DNA of 64,000 nucleotides, from NCBI RefSeq assembly GCF_037325665.1, contig NC_090254.1, forward strand, positions 39,197,647 through 39,261,646. The letters are read 5' to 3'. Positions 42,001 through 49,405 of this stretch are shown here, in pieces. This DNA comes from Littorina saxatilis (taxonomy: Eukaryota > Mollusca > Gastropoda > Littorinimorpha > Littorinidae). Position numbers and translations under genes: made by a program. Position 1 is the stretch's first letter, and every line of letters begins with the position of its first letter. The notes under the pieces were generated by a model, which was not told the DNA's origin, searched no databases, and saw only the letters and a list, made by a program, of their open reading frames with translations.

Positions 42001-43598
42001 GTTTGTGACAGAGTACCTGGGTAACGATGGCGTCTTTGTGCTGCGGATTCTGGCCGTGAACACCAACGAGGTCGTAATAGCGGAACTGGTGGAGGAACTC
42101 TGGGAAAGGTGAGTAGCTGTGTTGTGCACAATAAGGCCAAGAAAGACAAATTCATGTTTCCAATTTCCAGACTGACCCTATTTTTTTCCTCCTGGCCCTA
42201 GAACTTCATTTGACGCTTCCAAAAAAGTGTGGGACAAGGTCAACCGAAAGCCACTGGATTTTTCAACTATCACAACCAAAGCCCATGCCGTGTAGAAAGA
42301 CCTGGACGGGCGGTTTTAAGCAATTAGTTTTAGGCCTAAAAAAAAAAAATAGGTGTGGTTACGGTAACCCGACCTACCCTATTTTTAGGAGCCGACCCGA
42401 TAACTTTTTATTACATTTGTCAAAAAAACAAAACAAAAACAAAACCCACCCGAGTACAGAAAACGCAATGAAAGCGACAGCGCTCGAGTCGCACACTTAT
42501 TTCCCGGTCAAGTAGGTTTAATTTGAACACATTCGAAAAAAAAGTTTAAAAAAAAAGTGATTGCCTACCTTCCTACCTTATTTTTTTTGGCTATGTTACC
42601 TTAACCACACCTTTTTGAGTCACTTGAGAAAAAGTGACTCTATGTAATCGGTCAGTGTTAGTCTGTCCGGCCGGCCATCCGGCCGGCCGTCCGTAGACAC
42701 CACCTTAACGTTGGACTTTTCTCGGAAACTATCAAAGCGATCGGGCTCATATTTTGTTTAGTCGTGACCTCCAATGACCTCTACACTTTAACGATGGTTT
42801 CGTTGACCTTTGACCTTTTTCAAGGTCACAGGTCAGCGTCAAAGGAAAAATTAGACATTTTATATCTTTGACAAAGTTCATCGGATGTGATTGAAACTTT
42901 GTAGGATTATTCTTTACATCAAAGTATTTACATCTGTAGCCTTTTACGAACGTTATCAGAAAAACAAGGGAGATAACTAGCCTTTTCTGTTCGGCAACAC
43001 ACAACTTAACGTTGGGCTTTTCTCGGAAACTATAAAAGTGACCGGGCTCAAATTTTATGTGAACGTGACTCATTGTGTTGTGAATAGCAATTTCTTCCTG
43101 TCCATCTGATGCCTCATATAATATTCAGAACTGCGAAAGTGACTCGATCGAGCGTTTGCTCTTCTTTTTTTTTGGCCTTAGGGACCCAAGACTTACTTCG
43201 CACGCACTACTGATTATCACTACTTGTGGGAGAAATCCCACACCACAAGTAGCACTGTAGTGCAAGAGAGGATTGAATCATGAACACATGTTTTACATGT
43301 TTTGTACATTCTTTGTTAGAGATTCCTGCAGTTATTCTTTGTTAGAGATTCCTGCAGTTGTTATTCTTTGTTAGAGATTCCTGCAGTTGTTATTCTTTGT
43401 TAGAGATTCCTGCAGTTGTTATTCTTTGTTACAGATACCTGCAGTTGTTATTCTTTGTTGAAGATACCTGCACTTGTTATTCTTTATTACAGATACCTGA
43501 AGTTGAATGTCAGTGAACATGGCATGACCCCGGGAATTGAGGAGGCAGAGACAGCCTTCATGAAAGATGACAATTCTCCAGAGCCAGTGGCCCTCTGA
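29339..43598 (+). CDS. Innexin, gap-junction channel protein (8 coding exons, 447 codons)
   Basis: Coding exons: 29339-29346, 30720-30918, 32437-32637, 36453-36653, 36953-37244, 39280-39404, 41897-42108 and 43493-43598. All donor and acceptor phases agree and total 1344 nt. Innexins form intercellular channels and hemichannels in the plasma membrane. TM1 is at residues 32-50. Extracellular loop 1 has GEPINCW (C57) and SYCW (C76). TM2 is at about 120-136 with FFRWVT, then LPNLLW. TM3 is at about 223-251. Loop 2 holds FPTVALC (C283) and VQC (C306), and TM4 is at 319-341. The C-terminal domain contains YLGNDGVFVLR and ELVEELWER, both typical of innexins. Length matches the family. Odd points are FFRWVT in place of the usual YYQWVP, and NRT (86-88), a possible N-glycosylation site, in loop 1. 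The introns are filled with mobile elements. Confidence 0.94.
29510..29690. mobile_element. Tc1/mariner-type MITE (CAGTGGAACCCCC), 181 bp
   Basis: TA on both sides (29508-29509, 29691-29692). Inverted ends CAGTGGAACCCCCTTTTAAG and its near-complement. Interior 'GGGGTTAATTTACAG...TTATGAAC' is shared with copies at 30.4, 30.9, 36.7, 37.9 and 45.6 kb. Confidence 0.85.
29758..30213 (+). mobile_element. tRNA-headed SINE family C, full-length
   Basis: Head GGTGGCCGAGTGGTAACGC (box A) and GCGAGTTCGACCCTGG (box B) mimic a class II-like tRNA. The body contains TTCGGATGAGATGAAAAACC and GTGCACGTTAAAGATCCCAC, which I recall from molluscan SINEs. The tail is GCGATATAAGACTTCATAT then AAATAAA. It lies in innexin intron 1, sense orientation. 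Confidence 0.85.
30440..30687. mobile_element. Tc1/mariner-type MITE, diverged
   Basis: CAGTGGAACCTCCC at the left and GGGCGGTTCGACTG/TA at the right. It has the family interior but more substitutions than the 29.5-kb copy. It ends 32 bp before innexin exon 2. Confidence 0.75.
30720..30918 (+). CDS. Innexin coding exon 2 (N-terminus, TM1)
   Basis: Acceptor CCTCCCTAG; donor CAG/GTGAGC. Encodes the N-terminal helix region RSNIRNDDGVDQLHH, TM1 and GEPINCW of loop 1. Confidence 0.94.
31003..31242. mobile_element. piggyBac-type MITE, 240 bp
   Basis: TTAA at 30999-31002 and 31243-31246 flanks inverted ends CCCTTACACTGG ... CCAGCCTAAGGG. TTAA plus CCC/GGG ends are piggyBac hallmarks. The interior has GACAACCAGGTGACA direct repeats. 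Confidence 0.75.
31264..31548. repeat. (AAT)n and a CACAGGCAAAGA-type minisatellite
   Basis: (AAT)n at about 31266-31288 leads into TTTATAGCGCTATTCTAG and AGCGCTTTACAATACA, which look like the reverse of a SINE/LINE 3' end. Then four to five units of roughly 40 bp built from ACCAAACATA, ACTATACACGCACAGGCAAA. Confidence 0.6.
31613..32195. other. Innexin intron 2, nothing recognised
   Basis: No exon or repeat end supported. Confidence 0.4.
32196..32405. repeat. TGAC/TGAT tetranucleotide array
   Basis: Irregular run of TGAC, TGAT and GATT words just upstream of innexin exon 3 (acceptor at 32436). Confidence 0.8.
32437..32637 (+). CDS. Innexin coding exon 3 (loop 1, TM2)
   Basis: Acceptor ATCTTTCAG; donor AAG/GTCATT, a weak donor. 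Encodes SYCWTHSMFQYPNRT and ITFFRWVTIIFLVQAFCFK. The last 17 coding bases are the start of a 93-bp tandem repeat that continues into the intron. Confidence 0.92.
32621..32973 (+). repeat. 93-bp tandem repeat spanning the innexin exon 3 donor
   Basis: Units start at 32621, 32714, 32807 and 32900, each with AGGCCTTCTGCTTCAA(G/A)GTC. The first 17 bases of unit 1 are the end of coding exon 3. Later units thus carry copies of the exon end and the GTCATT donor, the last two with AAA in place of AAG. The fourth unit is cut by a LINE insertion, and the array resumes, decayed, after 34488. Confidence 0.9.
33115..33768. mobile_element. TTAA-flanked MITE with nested inverted arms
   Basis: TTAA at 33111-33114 and 33769-33772; ends CTCACTCCCTAC and GTAGGGAGTGAG. 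An inner pair of arms about 80 bp long (33384-33462 and 33690-33768, ACTACGAACCACTGCTATCG...) suggests either a second related element inside the first or a loss of the original left arm. CACTGC-GATAGC-GCAGTG words form further small palindromes. Confidence 0.7.
34214..34450 (-). pseudogene. LINE C-terminal zinc-binding domain (zf-RVT-like), remnant
   Basis: Minus-strand frame LRVLYWKILQNIYPTNILLC then KMKVKADKNCTYCEDELDV and LEHFF. W-K-I-L ... Y-x-T-N-x-x-L and C-x2-C ... LEHFF are typical of the zinc-binding domain after the reverse transcriptase of many invertebrate LINEs. The rest of the ORF is absent (5' truncation), and sequence beyond the motif is interrupted by stops. Confidence 0.75.
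34659..35021 (+). mobile_element. tRNA-headed SINE family D (copy 1)
   Basis: 10-bp duplication CTTGGACACA at 34649-34658 and 35022-35031. Head GGCCTGGTGGTAAGGCG (box A) and GTGGGTTCGAACCCCGG (box B). Body has GGCAATCTAGTGGCTGCTCC and the tail GGGCGTTAAGCAAAC then AAAC repeats. The last 57 bp or so of the tail are duplicated in tandem. Innexin intron 3, sense. Confidence 0.92.
35097..35955 (+). mobile_element. Dispersed repeat E (copy 1), about 860 bp
   Basis: Starts with the palindrome ACATTTAGTCAAGTTTTGAC..., then GGAATCGAGACGAGGGTCGT, a GTCT/GT microsatellite, GAGCGATTCAGAC, a CRE-like TGACGTCA near 35313, and ends CGCCTTACGCGGCTTGT. An inverted copy lies at 56836-57612. It is non-coding, and the class is unknown. 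Confidence 0.8.
35983..36035. repeat. Poly-G tract
   Basis: About 45 of 53 bases are G, broken by TC. Likely hard to sequence and variable in length. Confidence 0.95.
36320..36411. mobile_element. Tc1/mariner-type MITE, 92 bp
   Basis: CAGTGGGACCTCCC ... GGGGTTCCACTG/TA. Ends 41 bp before innexin exon 4. Confidence 0.75.
36453..36653 (+). CDS. Innexin coding exon 4 (cytoplasmic loop)
   Basis: Acceptor TCATGTGTGCAG; donor GTG/GTCAGT. Encodes LPNLLWAEVNAYSG, the conserved end of TM2, then a basic cytoplasmic loop (LSEKKEKLQQ, RIHRKPHW). An end one codon earlier is also possible. Confidence 0.92.
36665..36790. mobile_element. Tc1/mariner-type MITE, left part only
   Basis: CACTGGAAC then the family interior (GGGTAAATTTACAGAGGTTA). 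It begins within 15 bp of exon 4's donor and has no right end. Confidence 0.6.
36953..37244 (+). CDS. Innexin coding exon 5 (TM3, loop 2)
   Basis: Acceptor TGTTTGCAG; donor G/GTAGGT in phase 1. Encodes YLSSLYLVTKFLFVLNNIMQ (TM3) and the loop 2 motif FPTVALCHF. Confidence 0.93.
37245..37942. other. Innexin intron 5, nothing recognised in the left part
   Basis: No exon or terminal repeat supported in this stretch; a Tc1/mariner-type MITE follows. Confidence 0.4.
38063..38841 (+). mobile_element. pogo/Tigger-like element, internally deleted
   Basis: Flanked by TA (38061-38062, 38842-38843); ends CAGTGGTACTCCC ... GGGGAGTACCACTG. It keeps the first part of a transposase gene, so it is a deletion derivative about 780 bp long. 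Confidence 0.82.
38450..38700 (+). pseudogene. CENP-B-type HTH remnant of a pogo/Tigger transposase
   Basis: From ATG near 38453 the frames read MASNSPSTQTLNRAERR, then pieces like LEQRMEVVK and FEVGKTQIQSIVSDQ ... VVNRWETG. K-x-T-L-E-Q-R-x-E-V-V and Q-I-Q-S-I-V are the N-terminal DNA-binding helix-turn-helix of Tigger/jerky transposases, which binds the TIRs. The frame is disrupted and the DDE catalytic domain is missing. Confidence 0.7.
38937..39249 (+). mobile_element. tRNA-headed SINE family D (copy 2)
   Basis: 12-bp duplication AATAATATAATG at 38925-38936 and 39250-39261. Same head, body and AAAC tail as copy 1 without the tail duplication. It lies in innexin intron 5, sense, with its right duplication ending 18 bp before exon 6. 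Confidence 0.93.
39280..39404 (+). CDS. Innexin coding exon 6 (loop 2 end, TM4)
   Basis: Acceptor GTGTAACAG; donor AAG/GTCAGT. Encodes KWVQCILTINVFLEKLF and TM4. A SINE ends 18 bp upstream of the acceptor's duplication edge, and the donor is duplicated 21 bp downstream. Confidence 0.93.
39405..39425 (+). promoter_or_regulatory. Duplicated splice donor after innexin exon 6
   Basis: GTGCTTCAAGGTCAGTGTCCT occurs twice in tandem (21-bp period), so a second AAG/GTCAGT donor sits exactly 21 bp downstream. Using it would add seven in-frame residues, VSVLCFK, at the cytoplasmic end of TM4. Confidence 0.75.
39518..40775. mobile_element. CAGACCTG element (copy 2), 6-bp duplication AACTCT
   Basis: Ends CAGACCTGGGAACCC ... 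GGTTCCCAGGTCTG with AACTCT directly on both sides (39512-39517, 40776-40781). About 1.26 kb. Second-layer ends CAGACCTGTTTACCC (39552) and GGGGGTAAACAGGTCTG (about 40117-40133) lie inside, so two related elements seem nested. Confidence 0.7.
39713..39904 (+). pseudogene. Possible transposase tail in the CAGACCTG element
   Basis: An open frame of 63 codons includes CLSYETLESLLVVKSRPHSF and REALDTLKRAYYEQKKKNQ-stop. It resembles the C-terminal end of hAT-like or domesticated transposases in style, but no diagnostic motif is present and the 6-bp duplication does not fit hAT. The inverted counterpart at 27.1 kb is less open. Confidence 0.35.
40779..41128 (-). mobile_element. tRNA-headed SINE family F (copy 1), minus strand
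   Basis: Minus-strand head near 41128: ACGGACGCGGTGGCGTAGTGG (box A region) and CGGAAGGTCGTGAGTGGG, with box B partly lost. Body GGAGATTTTTCCGATCTCCC (a hairpin) and the 3' end near the GAAGAAG run at 40779. It shares its full length with 60636-61023. Confidence 0.8.
41174..41681. mobile_element. TTAA-flanked MITE containing repeat B (copy 2)
   Basis: TTAA at 41170-41173 and 41682-41685; ends AGGCACAG and CAGTACCT. The right part is the repeat-B sequence also at 9.2 and 62.3 kb. It lies in innexin intron 6. Confidence 0.55.
41897..42108 (+). CDS. Innexin coding exon 7 (C-terminal domain)
   Basis: Acceptor TGATTGCAG; donor AG/GTGAGT, phase 2. Encodes FVRRYMRLMG, EQFVTEYLGNDGVFVLRI and VVIAELVEELWE. 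Confidence 0.94.
42333..43184. mobile_element. MITE with GGTGTGGTTACGGTAAC termini (copy 2), interrupted
   Basis: Left end GGCCT-A-tract-TAGGTGTGGTTACGG; right end GTTACCTTAACCACACCTTTTT, then the insertion, then T-tract GGCC. It is the inverted relative of 9971-10270. Confidence 0.72.
42624..43165 (+). mobile_element. GTGACTC-ended repeat inserted in the MITE
   Basis: Begins GAGTCACTTGAGAAAAAGTG and ends near GAAAGTGACTCGATCGAGCG. It contains GGCCGGCC palindromes, two diverged copies of TTAACGTTGG(A/G)CTTTTCTCGG, and TGACCTTTGACC / CAAGGTCACAGGTCA. Non-coding, class unknown. Confidence 0.6.
43305..43492 (+). repeat. 29-bp tandem repeat ending in the innexin exon 8 acceptor
   Basis: About seven units of TTGTTATTCTTTGTTAGAGA...CCTGCAG. 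The final, functional unit reads TTCTTTATTACAG/ATACCTGAAG, so earlier units contain acceptor-like copies of the intron-exon border (ACAG/ATACCTGCAG). Confidence 0.85.
43493..43598 (+). CDS. Innexin coding exon 8 (tail and stop)
   Basis: Acceptor TCTTTATTACAG; the first base completes AGA (Arg). Encodes YLKLNVSEHG, an acidic tail ending PEPVAL, and TGA at 43596-43598. The acceptor region is the last unit of a tandem repeat. Confidence 0.88.
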
Positions 43599-44144
43599 AC
43601 ATCAGGCAGACATCATGCAGACACTGGCTGGCCTCCTCGACAAGTCCAGTTATCACAAGCATGCAGAGTGACACACGCAAGTCCCTCTACTCTTTCTGCT
43701 GTGGCAAAGTTATGTCCCTTTGCATATTGAACCGCTTATATGACGTGGAGCAAGTGAGAACTCTTTTCAAGAGAGCTGGGGAACGGCAGTGCTTCTGGGA
43801 AGGGAATCCTGAGTCTGTACGACACGCAGTCATGTCAAAACTCAATGGTCTCCCTGGTTAATGTGACCGGGTTTTCTGTTCTGTTAGATTTACAATGAAA
43901 ACGCCCTAGCTCTTGACATAGACATAGGCAAGACCTTCTGGTGTTTATTTAAAAAACCAAGACAACACACGTCAAAAGCATTTATGGCCCTTTTATGATT
44001 TTGCTGCTTTATCTGCTTTTGCAACGATCGATTAAGTCTGCCTGCTGCAACGTCTAGGGTCTGTTTTCTTATAGTGTCTGCAACACTGCTGATTGTTGCC
44101 AGATGAATTCAGCAACGACATATATGTAGTTACAACTTAAGGCC
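43599..44144 (+). other. Probable innexin 3' UTR
   Basis: Directly follows the innexin stop. A 67-codon frame (43661-43861) exists, but no motif supports it. No AATAAA was found before the repeat at 44145, so the transcript end is unknown. Confidence 0.45.
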
Positions 44145-44395
44145 AAACAAAAAAAATAGTCTGTTTACGGTATCCCGACCGACCCTATTTTTTCGCGCGA
44201 CCCTAGACTTTTTTTTGGCATTTGGGAAAGAAAGAAAGACAAGAAGGGCAAAGCCCATACAACTCACATGCTTGACCTTGACCTTTACATGACCTTGAAA
44301 TAACTAAACCTAGCAATGACATCATACACTAAAAACTGCTTTACACATTTTTCCCACCAAAATACATGTGACCTTGACCCAAGCCAAAATTCCAC
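44145..44395 (+). mobile_element. Truncated TGTTTACGGTA MITE plus TGACCTTGA repeat (copy 4)
   Basis: AAAATAGTCTGTTTACGGTA and GACCCTATTTTTTCGCGCG match 15.6 kb. They are followed by GAAAG repeats and the first 150 bp of the TGACCTTGA repeat, which stops at about 44395. Confidence 0.7.
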
Positions 44396-45064
44396 GACAT
44401 CATCGATTTGTCTCGGTGGCTTATTAAGTGTAACTGTAAGTGCGTCTTAGTGCCCTCACAGCCAGGCTGTTTGCAATTGAAAGCCTGAGACTGCTGCTAC
44501 CTTTCATGCATGTTACTTACAGAATGAAAATGTAATTTATGATTTTTTATATTTTTTTTTATAAATGATTTACATTTACACAACTTCTTTAAATGGATTT
44601 TTAAGCACCATTTTCAATATATTTTGTAAACATTTTTTTAAAATTTTTTTTTTAGATCTTATGGTACTCTTGTTTTGGTACCTCTTTCATGACAAAAACA
44701 TATTCTAAATATTGTGTATTTATTAGCTTTTAAGATTACGCGATGAGCAGACAGAGCATCTCTTGCCTTTAACGCATTTGTAACATGCTGTATGTTTGAA
44801 TGTTGAGTATGTGTTTCATTATTTGTTGAATATATTTTTATTTTATCTTATCTTTGATGATTAACGAAGAGCTGTTTTAACTACAATGTATGTGAATGTT
44901 GAAGGTTCAGATGCAAAGTCTTTTTGGTGGTGCTTTGTGAGGAAAGAATTCCTCCATGTGTATATTATGCATTAGTTGATATTTGCAAAGAACCGGGGGT
45001 TAGAGAACGTCAAGCGCTATATAAATCGCCCCATACATACATACATACTTCTGTTTTCATTCAC
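44396..45064. other. Non-coding, nothing firm
   Basis: AT-rich. 44960-45055 ends with CAAGCGCTATATAAATCG and CATA repeats, which look like the 3' end of an unrelated SINE or LINE. Confidence 0.35.
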
Positions 45065-45415
45065 TGCTCGCTGGGGCGGGAAAAAAGCTCAGTCAGTTGC
45101 AGCAGCGCTGGCTTCAAAACCAGTTGGCGCTATCGGCATTGGTTTAATCCCCACGTTCGGCAAGGGATTTATTTCCCAGAGTCAACTTTGTGCAGACTCT
45201 TCTCTGTGTCGTAACAACCCCGTGCGCACGATAAAGAACCCAAGTTCACAGCGCAAGTCTCAGGGCTTGGAAAAACCAATACAAGCATGCAGGGAAAAAA
45301 ACAACAACTGGGTAGCGCCGTACTGTATTGGCAGCTCGCTTTCCCCAGTAAGAAAGCAGCTCGAATTTCCATGAGGGTAACGTCGCAGGACTATATAAAC
45401 TCTTATCCTCATCCT
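45065..45415 (+). mobile_element. SINE-like element with degraded tRNA head
   Basis: GCTCAGTCAGTTGCAGCAGC and CTGGCTTCAAAACCAGTTGG recall the A-box and anticodon region of a tRNA. The body contains AACAACCCCGTGCGCACGAT and GGTAGCGCCGTACTGTATTG; it ends GCAGGACTATATAAACTC. Only one copy in the window. Confidence 0.6.
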
Positions 45416-45583
45416 TAAGTGATGGCACAACAGACTTACTTCCACAGGGTGTCCATGGCACATGTACTTTGTGCTGCTTACTCCGCAAGCAGCTTGATGT
45501 TTATGAATTAGTGCCTCAGTTGTTTCTGTCCGCTGCTCTTGGTCTCAGAAGATGATATAAACAGTTTGTTCAGCAGGTTGTTA

Positions 45584-45772
45584 CAGTGGGACCCCCCTTT
45601 TAAGACCTCCCAATTTAAGACTTTCTCACTTTTTAAGACCTTGTTTTCTGAGATGTTCTGTTCATAACCTCTGTAAATGTACCCCCATTTTAAGGCTCCC
45701 CTTCTTTTTCAGACCTAATTTTGTTCAGAGTTTTGGAGGTCTTAAAAGGCCCCCTGTAACTGTACCTCAATT
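45584..45772. mobile_element. Tc1/mariner-type MITE (CAGTGGGACCCCCC)
   Basis: TA at 45582-45583 and 45773-45774. Interior is the reverse of the family (CATAACCTCTGTAAATGTACC). Confidence 0.82.
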
Positions 45773-46050
45773 GTTTCCGTGTTAATTTATCTTGTATACA
45801 TGTACATTGTAGCAAGGTCTACAAGATGCTGCTTGCTTTTTCGGGTGATGGTTTGGTTTAGATTGTTTTGCATGTGAAAGGTATATAACTCTTCTTGTGA
45901 CAGAAAGGTTGCTATCACAGATGTGTGTTCAGCCTTTTTATTTTTTGATTGTTTGAATTGCTTTCGGTTGGTTTTCTTTCTTTTTTCTTCTCTTACTTTT
46001 TGGATTGATGTCATTTTTGTTCTAACTTTTAGTATGGTGTTGGAGCCAGA

Positions 46051-46480
46051 CTGTTGTAAGGTAGATGTAGAGGTTACATGCCGAGTCTCAGTGATTATTA
46101 AAAATAATGGTCGAAGTTGGCGGATCATGATTGTTGTAAGGTAGATGTAGAGGTTACATGCCGAGTCTCAGTGATTATTAAAAATAATGGTCGAAGTTGG
46201 CGGATCATGATTGTTGTAAGGTAGATGTAGAGGTTACATGCCGAGTCTCAGTGATTATTAAAAATAATGGTCGAAGTTGGCGGATCATGATTGTTGTAAG
46301 GTAGATGTAGAGGTTACATGCCGAGTCTCAGTGATTATTAAAAATAATGGTCGAAGTTGGCGGATCATGAAAAATGCGAGTTTCAGCAAGCTTTTTCATG
46401 ACCGCGAACTGAGACCATTATTTTTAATAATCACTGAGACAAGGTGTGTAACCTCTTTATTTAAGTTACATATCTTTACC
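46051..46480 (+). repeat. Hairpin MITE whose left half is amplified four times
   Basis: Four tandem units of 80-81 bp (starts 46051, 46131, 46211, 46292), each GTAGATGTAGAGGTTACATG through GATCATGA. They are followed by one inverted half ending TAATCACTGAGACAAGGTGT...AACCTC. Confidence 0.88.
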
Positions 46481-46611
46481 CAACTCACAAATAGCAATTA
46501 ACTCTAGTTCAGTTCAGAAATAAACTCTAGTTGTATAGTTCCGTGCAAATCATTCCATTGTGTTAACACTTCTTGTCAGTTTCCCTGTTTTGGACTAAAA
46601 TCAAGTACACA

Positions 46612-46775
46612 GATGTAGAGGTTACATGCCGAGTCTCAGTGATTATTAAAAATAATGGTCGAAGTTGGCGGATCATGAAAAAAGCGAGCTTCAGCGAGCT
46701 TTTTCATGACCGCGAACTGAGACCATTATTTTTAATAATCACTGAGACGAGGTGTGTAACCTCTTTATTCCTCCT
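46612..46775. mobile_element. Hairpin MITE, single intact copy
   Basis: GAGGTTACATGCCGAGTCTC ... inverted ... GAGACGAGGTGTGTAACCTC, about 150 bp, nearly all paired. Same family as 46051-46480. A shared direct sequence (TTCCGTGCAAATCATTCCAT) lies on both sides, near 46540 and 46885. Confidence 0.85.
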
Positions 46776-46963
46776 TTCTTCAGTTATTCAAAGAAAACAG
46801 GAGTTTTTGTGCGAAAGTTTGATCGAATCCGAATCACTCAACCAGTCAACCTGCGCAGGCGATCGATTAATGCGCGGTTGTATAGTTCCGTGCAAATCAT
46901 TCCATTCTGTTAACACTTCTTGTCAGTTTCCCTGTTTTAGACTAAAATCAAGTACACAGATAT

Positions 46964-48344
46964 GCTGTTATTCTGCTGTGGCGGTAAAGGCAGATATTGT
47001 GTGTTCTGTTTATGTTTTAGTATCGCTCAGGAATGTTCTTTCGTCAAATGGGACTAGCAGACGAACTTTTGCACCCGTGTTCCAACGTTAATTACTGTAT
47101 GAAGTTCAGTTTTCTGGGGAAAATAGTGTATGAAACCGCTTTATGTTGTTTAAATTGATGAGATGTGTGCATTTGGTTGCGTGTGATCTGTTTATAAAAT
47201 GAAATATTGTTGAAAACTGACCGTCGGATTGCAGTCAGTGTTGTCGAAGAAACTGCGTTAAAAGAAGGGGAACTACTCTTGTCGGCTAGAGTATGAGTTA
47301 CTTGCCTTGGGAATTTGCTTGTGATGAACGTTTTGTGCACGGCAGATCTAGATTCAGAAAACAACCTAACTCATGGATTTTATATGGAGATTCATGTGTT
47401 CAGGCCTGTAGTTGTTAATTTAAATGCGGTATGTTTGTATTGTTTGCTCCATAGATGTATATTTCGTACGTATAGAGCGTTCGGAACTTTTCAGTCGCAA
47501 AAGTAGTACCAAAACAGAACAGCTTCTCAACCCATTGCACTATCGAGGATTCAGGCTGTTGCTGGCTCGTTATTTGTTTGGTTGCTGGGTCATTATCGAA
47601 AAATAACTAGCTCTACAAGTTTACAGAGGTAAAGAAGCAGAGGGGGGAATAAGCTGTTATTCTGCTGTGGCGGCAAAGGCAGATATTGTGTGTTCTGTAT
47701 ATGTTTTGGTATCGCTTAGGATAATGTTCTTTCGTCAAATGGGACTAGCAGACGAACTTTTGCACCCGTGTTCCAACGTTAAAAACTGTATGAAGTTCAG
47801 TTTTCTGGGGAAAATAGTGTATGAAACCGCTTTATGTTGTTTAAATTGATGAGATGTGTGCATTTGGTTGCGTGTGATCTGTTTATAAAATGAAATATTG
47901 TTGAAAACTGACCGTTGGATTGCAGTCAGTGTTGTCGAAGAAACTGCGTTAAAAGAAGGGGAACAACTCTTGTCGCTAGAGCATGAGTTACTTGCCTTGG
48001 GAATTTGCTTGTGATGAACGGTTTGTGCACGGCAGATCTAGATTCAGAAAACAACCGAACTCATGGATTTTATATGGAGATTCATGTGTTCAGGCCTGTA
48101 GTTGTTAATTTAAATGCGGTATGTTTGTATTGTTTGCTCCTGAGATGTATACTTCGTATACTATAGAGCGTTCGGAACTTTTCAGTCGCAAAAGTAGTAC
48201 CGAAACAGAACAGCTTCTCAACCCATTGCACTATCGAGGATTCAGGCTGTTGCTGGCTCGTTATTTGTTTGGTTGCTGGGTCATTATCGAAAAATAACTA
48301 GCTCTACAAGTTTACAGAGGTAAAGAAGCAGAGGGGGGAATAAG
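46964..48344 (+). repeat. Tandem duplication, 2 x about 690 bp
   Basis: GCTGTTATTCTGCTGTGGCGG starts at 46964 and again at 47653. Copies match end to end with only a few differences, so the duplication is recent. Open frames inside are short and unlike known families. Confidence 0.9.
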
Positions 48345-49405
48345 CCTAAATACTAGTCTGTATGTTTTATTCAACTTGTTTTGTTTGCATGTTAAACTTT
48401 GTTTGTAGCGTTACCGAGTACAATGTCAGTTTGTGGTGCTTTTTGTTTTTAAGCAAATAATTGATAGACTTTTTAAATTTTGCATGTACATAGCTGCCAA
48501 CTGCTACCACTGAGTGCTATGCTTTCTGCGTAGCATGCTTCGTACGTTTTAAGACCAGTTGCTACGCTGCTATACCAATCTTCAAATTTGTACACTCAAA
48601 CCAATAATCACAAGCATGCAACAGTTCGCTCTTTCTTGTGAGCGCTAGTACTCATTTTTGATTCTCACTCCGTGTAGCTGTCAGAATTTGGGTCATAAAA
48701 CATGCTACACTTTCTCATAAAGTTATTTATGCTCCAAGTGTTTGGTTTATTGTGAAACACACCACTCATTCTTCTACCCATCCACTTAGTCCAGACACAT
48801 GTAATGTTGTTTCTGAATTTAATTTTTGCTTCAGGGTGACCTTGACCAAGCTGATGAAGAATTAAAAGAAGATCAGTCTCCAGGTGAAAATTTGAATTAA
48901 TGGGATTGGAAATGGGACCCGCATTAAAATTGAGAAAAACTTTCATAAAAGTTGCACTGCAGACACTATTGGGAATTATGTTCTTGCTTTGAAAATAAAC
49001 TTTTTGAACATGAATATGTTCTTGCACAAAATAGCATAAATGCGGATCTGCTAATACATTTTAGACAATGCTTCGCTTAAACACCATTTGCTACGCTGAA
49101 AATTACCCCAAAATTTCTTAATTGCTACACTTAAGGCTTCACAAGGGTTGGCAGATCTGCATGTAGTAAAATCTTTATTCATAGATTAATTCACGTAGGT
49201 TAATTTGTCCAATGCATCTCAGTTGGTGTCACTCTCAAAAGAATTGATACGGGTGTACTAAATTATACCGTTGGAGAAATGCGTGTTGCTCAATGTGCTA
49301 CATAGTCACTGGATGTTTTCCCGTTACGAAAGATCTCAGGTCAGCCGTTGCATAATACAGCCAGCTCTTTCTGGTTTAAACAAATGTTACTGTCAGCTTT
49401 GTATG
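48345..49405. other. Non-coding, possible TIR element 48490-49165
   Basis: CATGTACATAGCTGCCAAC near 48483 and GTTGGCAGATCTGCATG near 49147 are imperfect inverted ends. Inside, words such as TGCTACGCT and TTGCTACAC repeat. The remainder shows nothing. Confidence 0.4.

Noticed and set aside
43661-43861. 67-codon frame after the innexin stop as a separate gene
   Set aside because: Lies in the likely 3' UTR, no motif, no splice or promoter signal.
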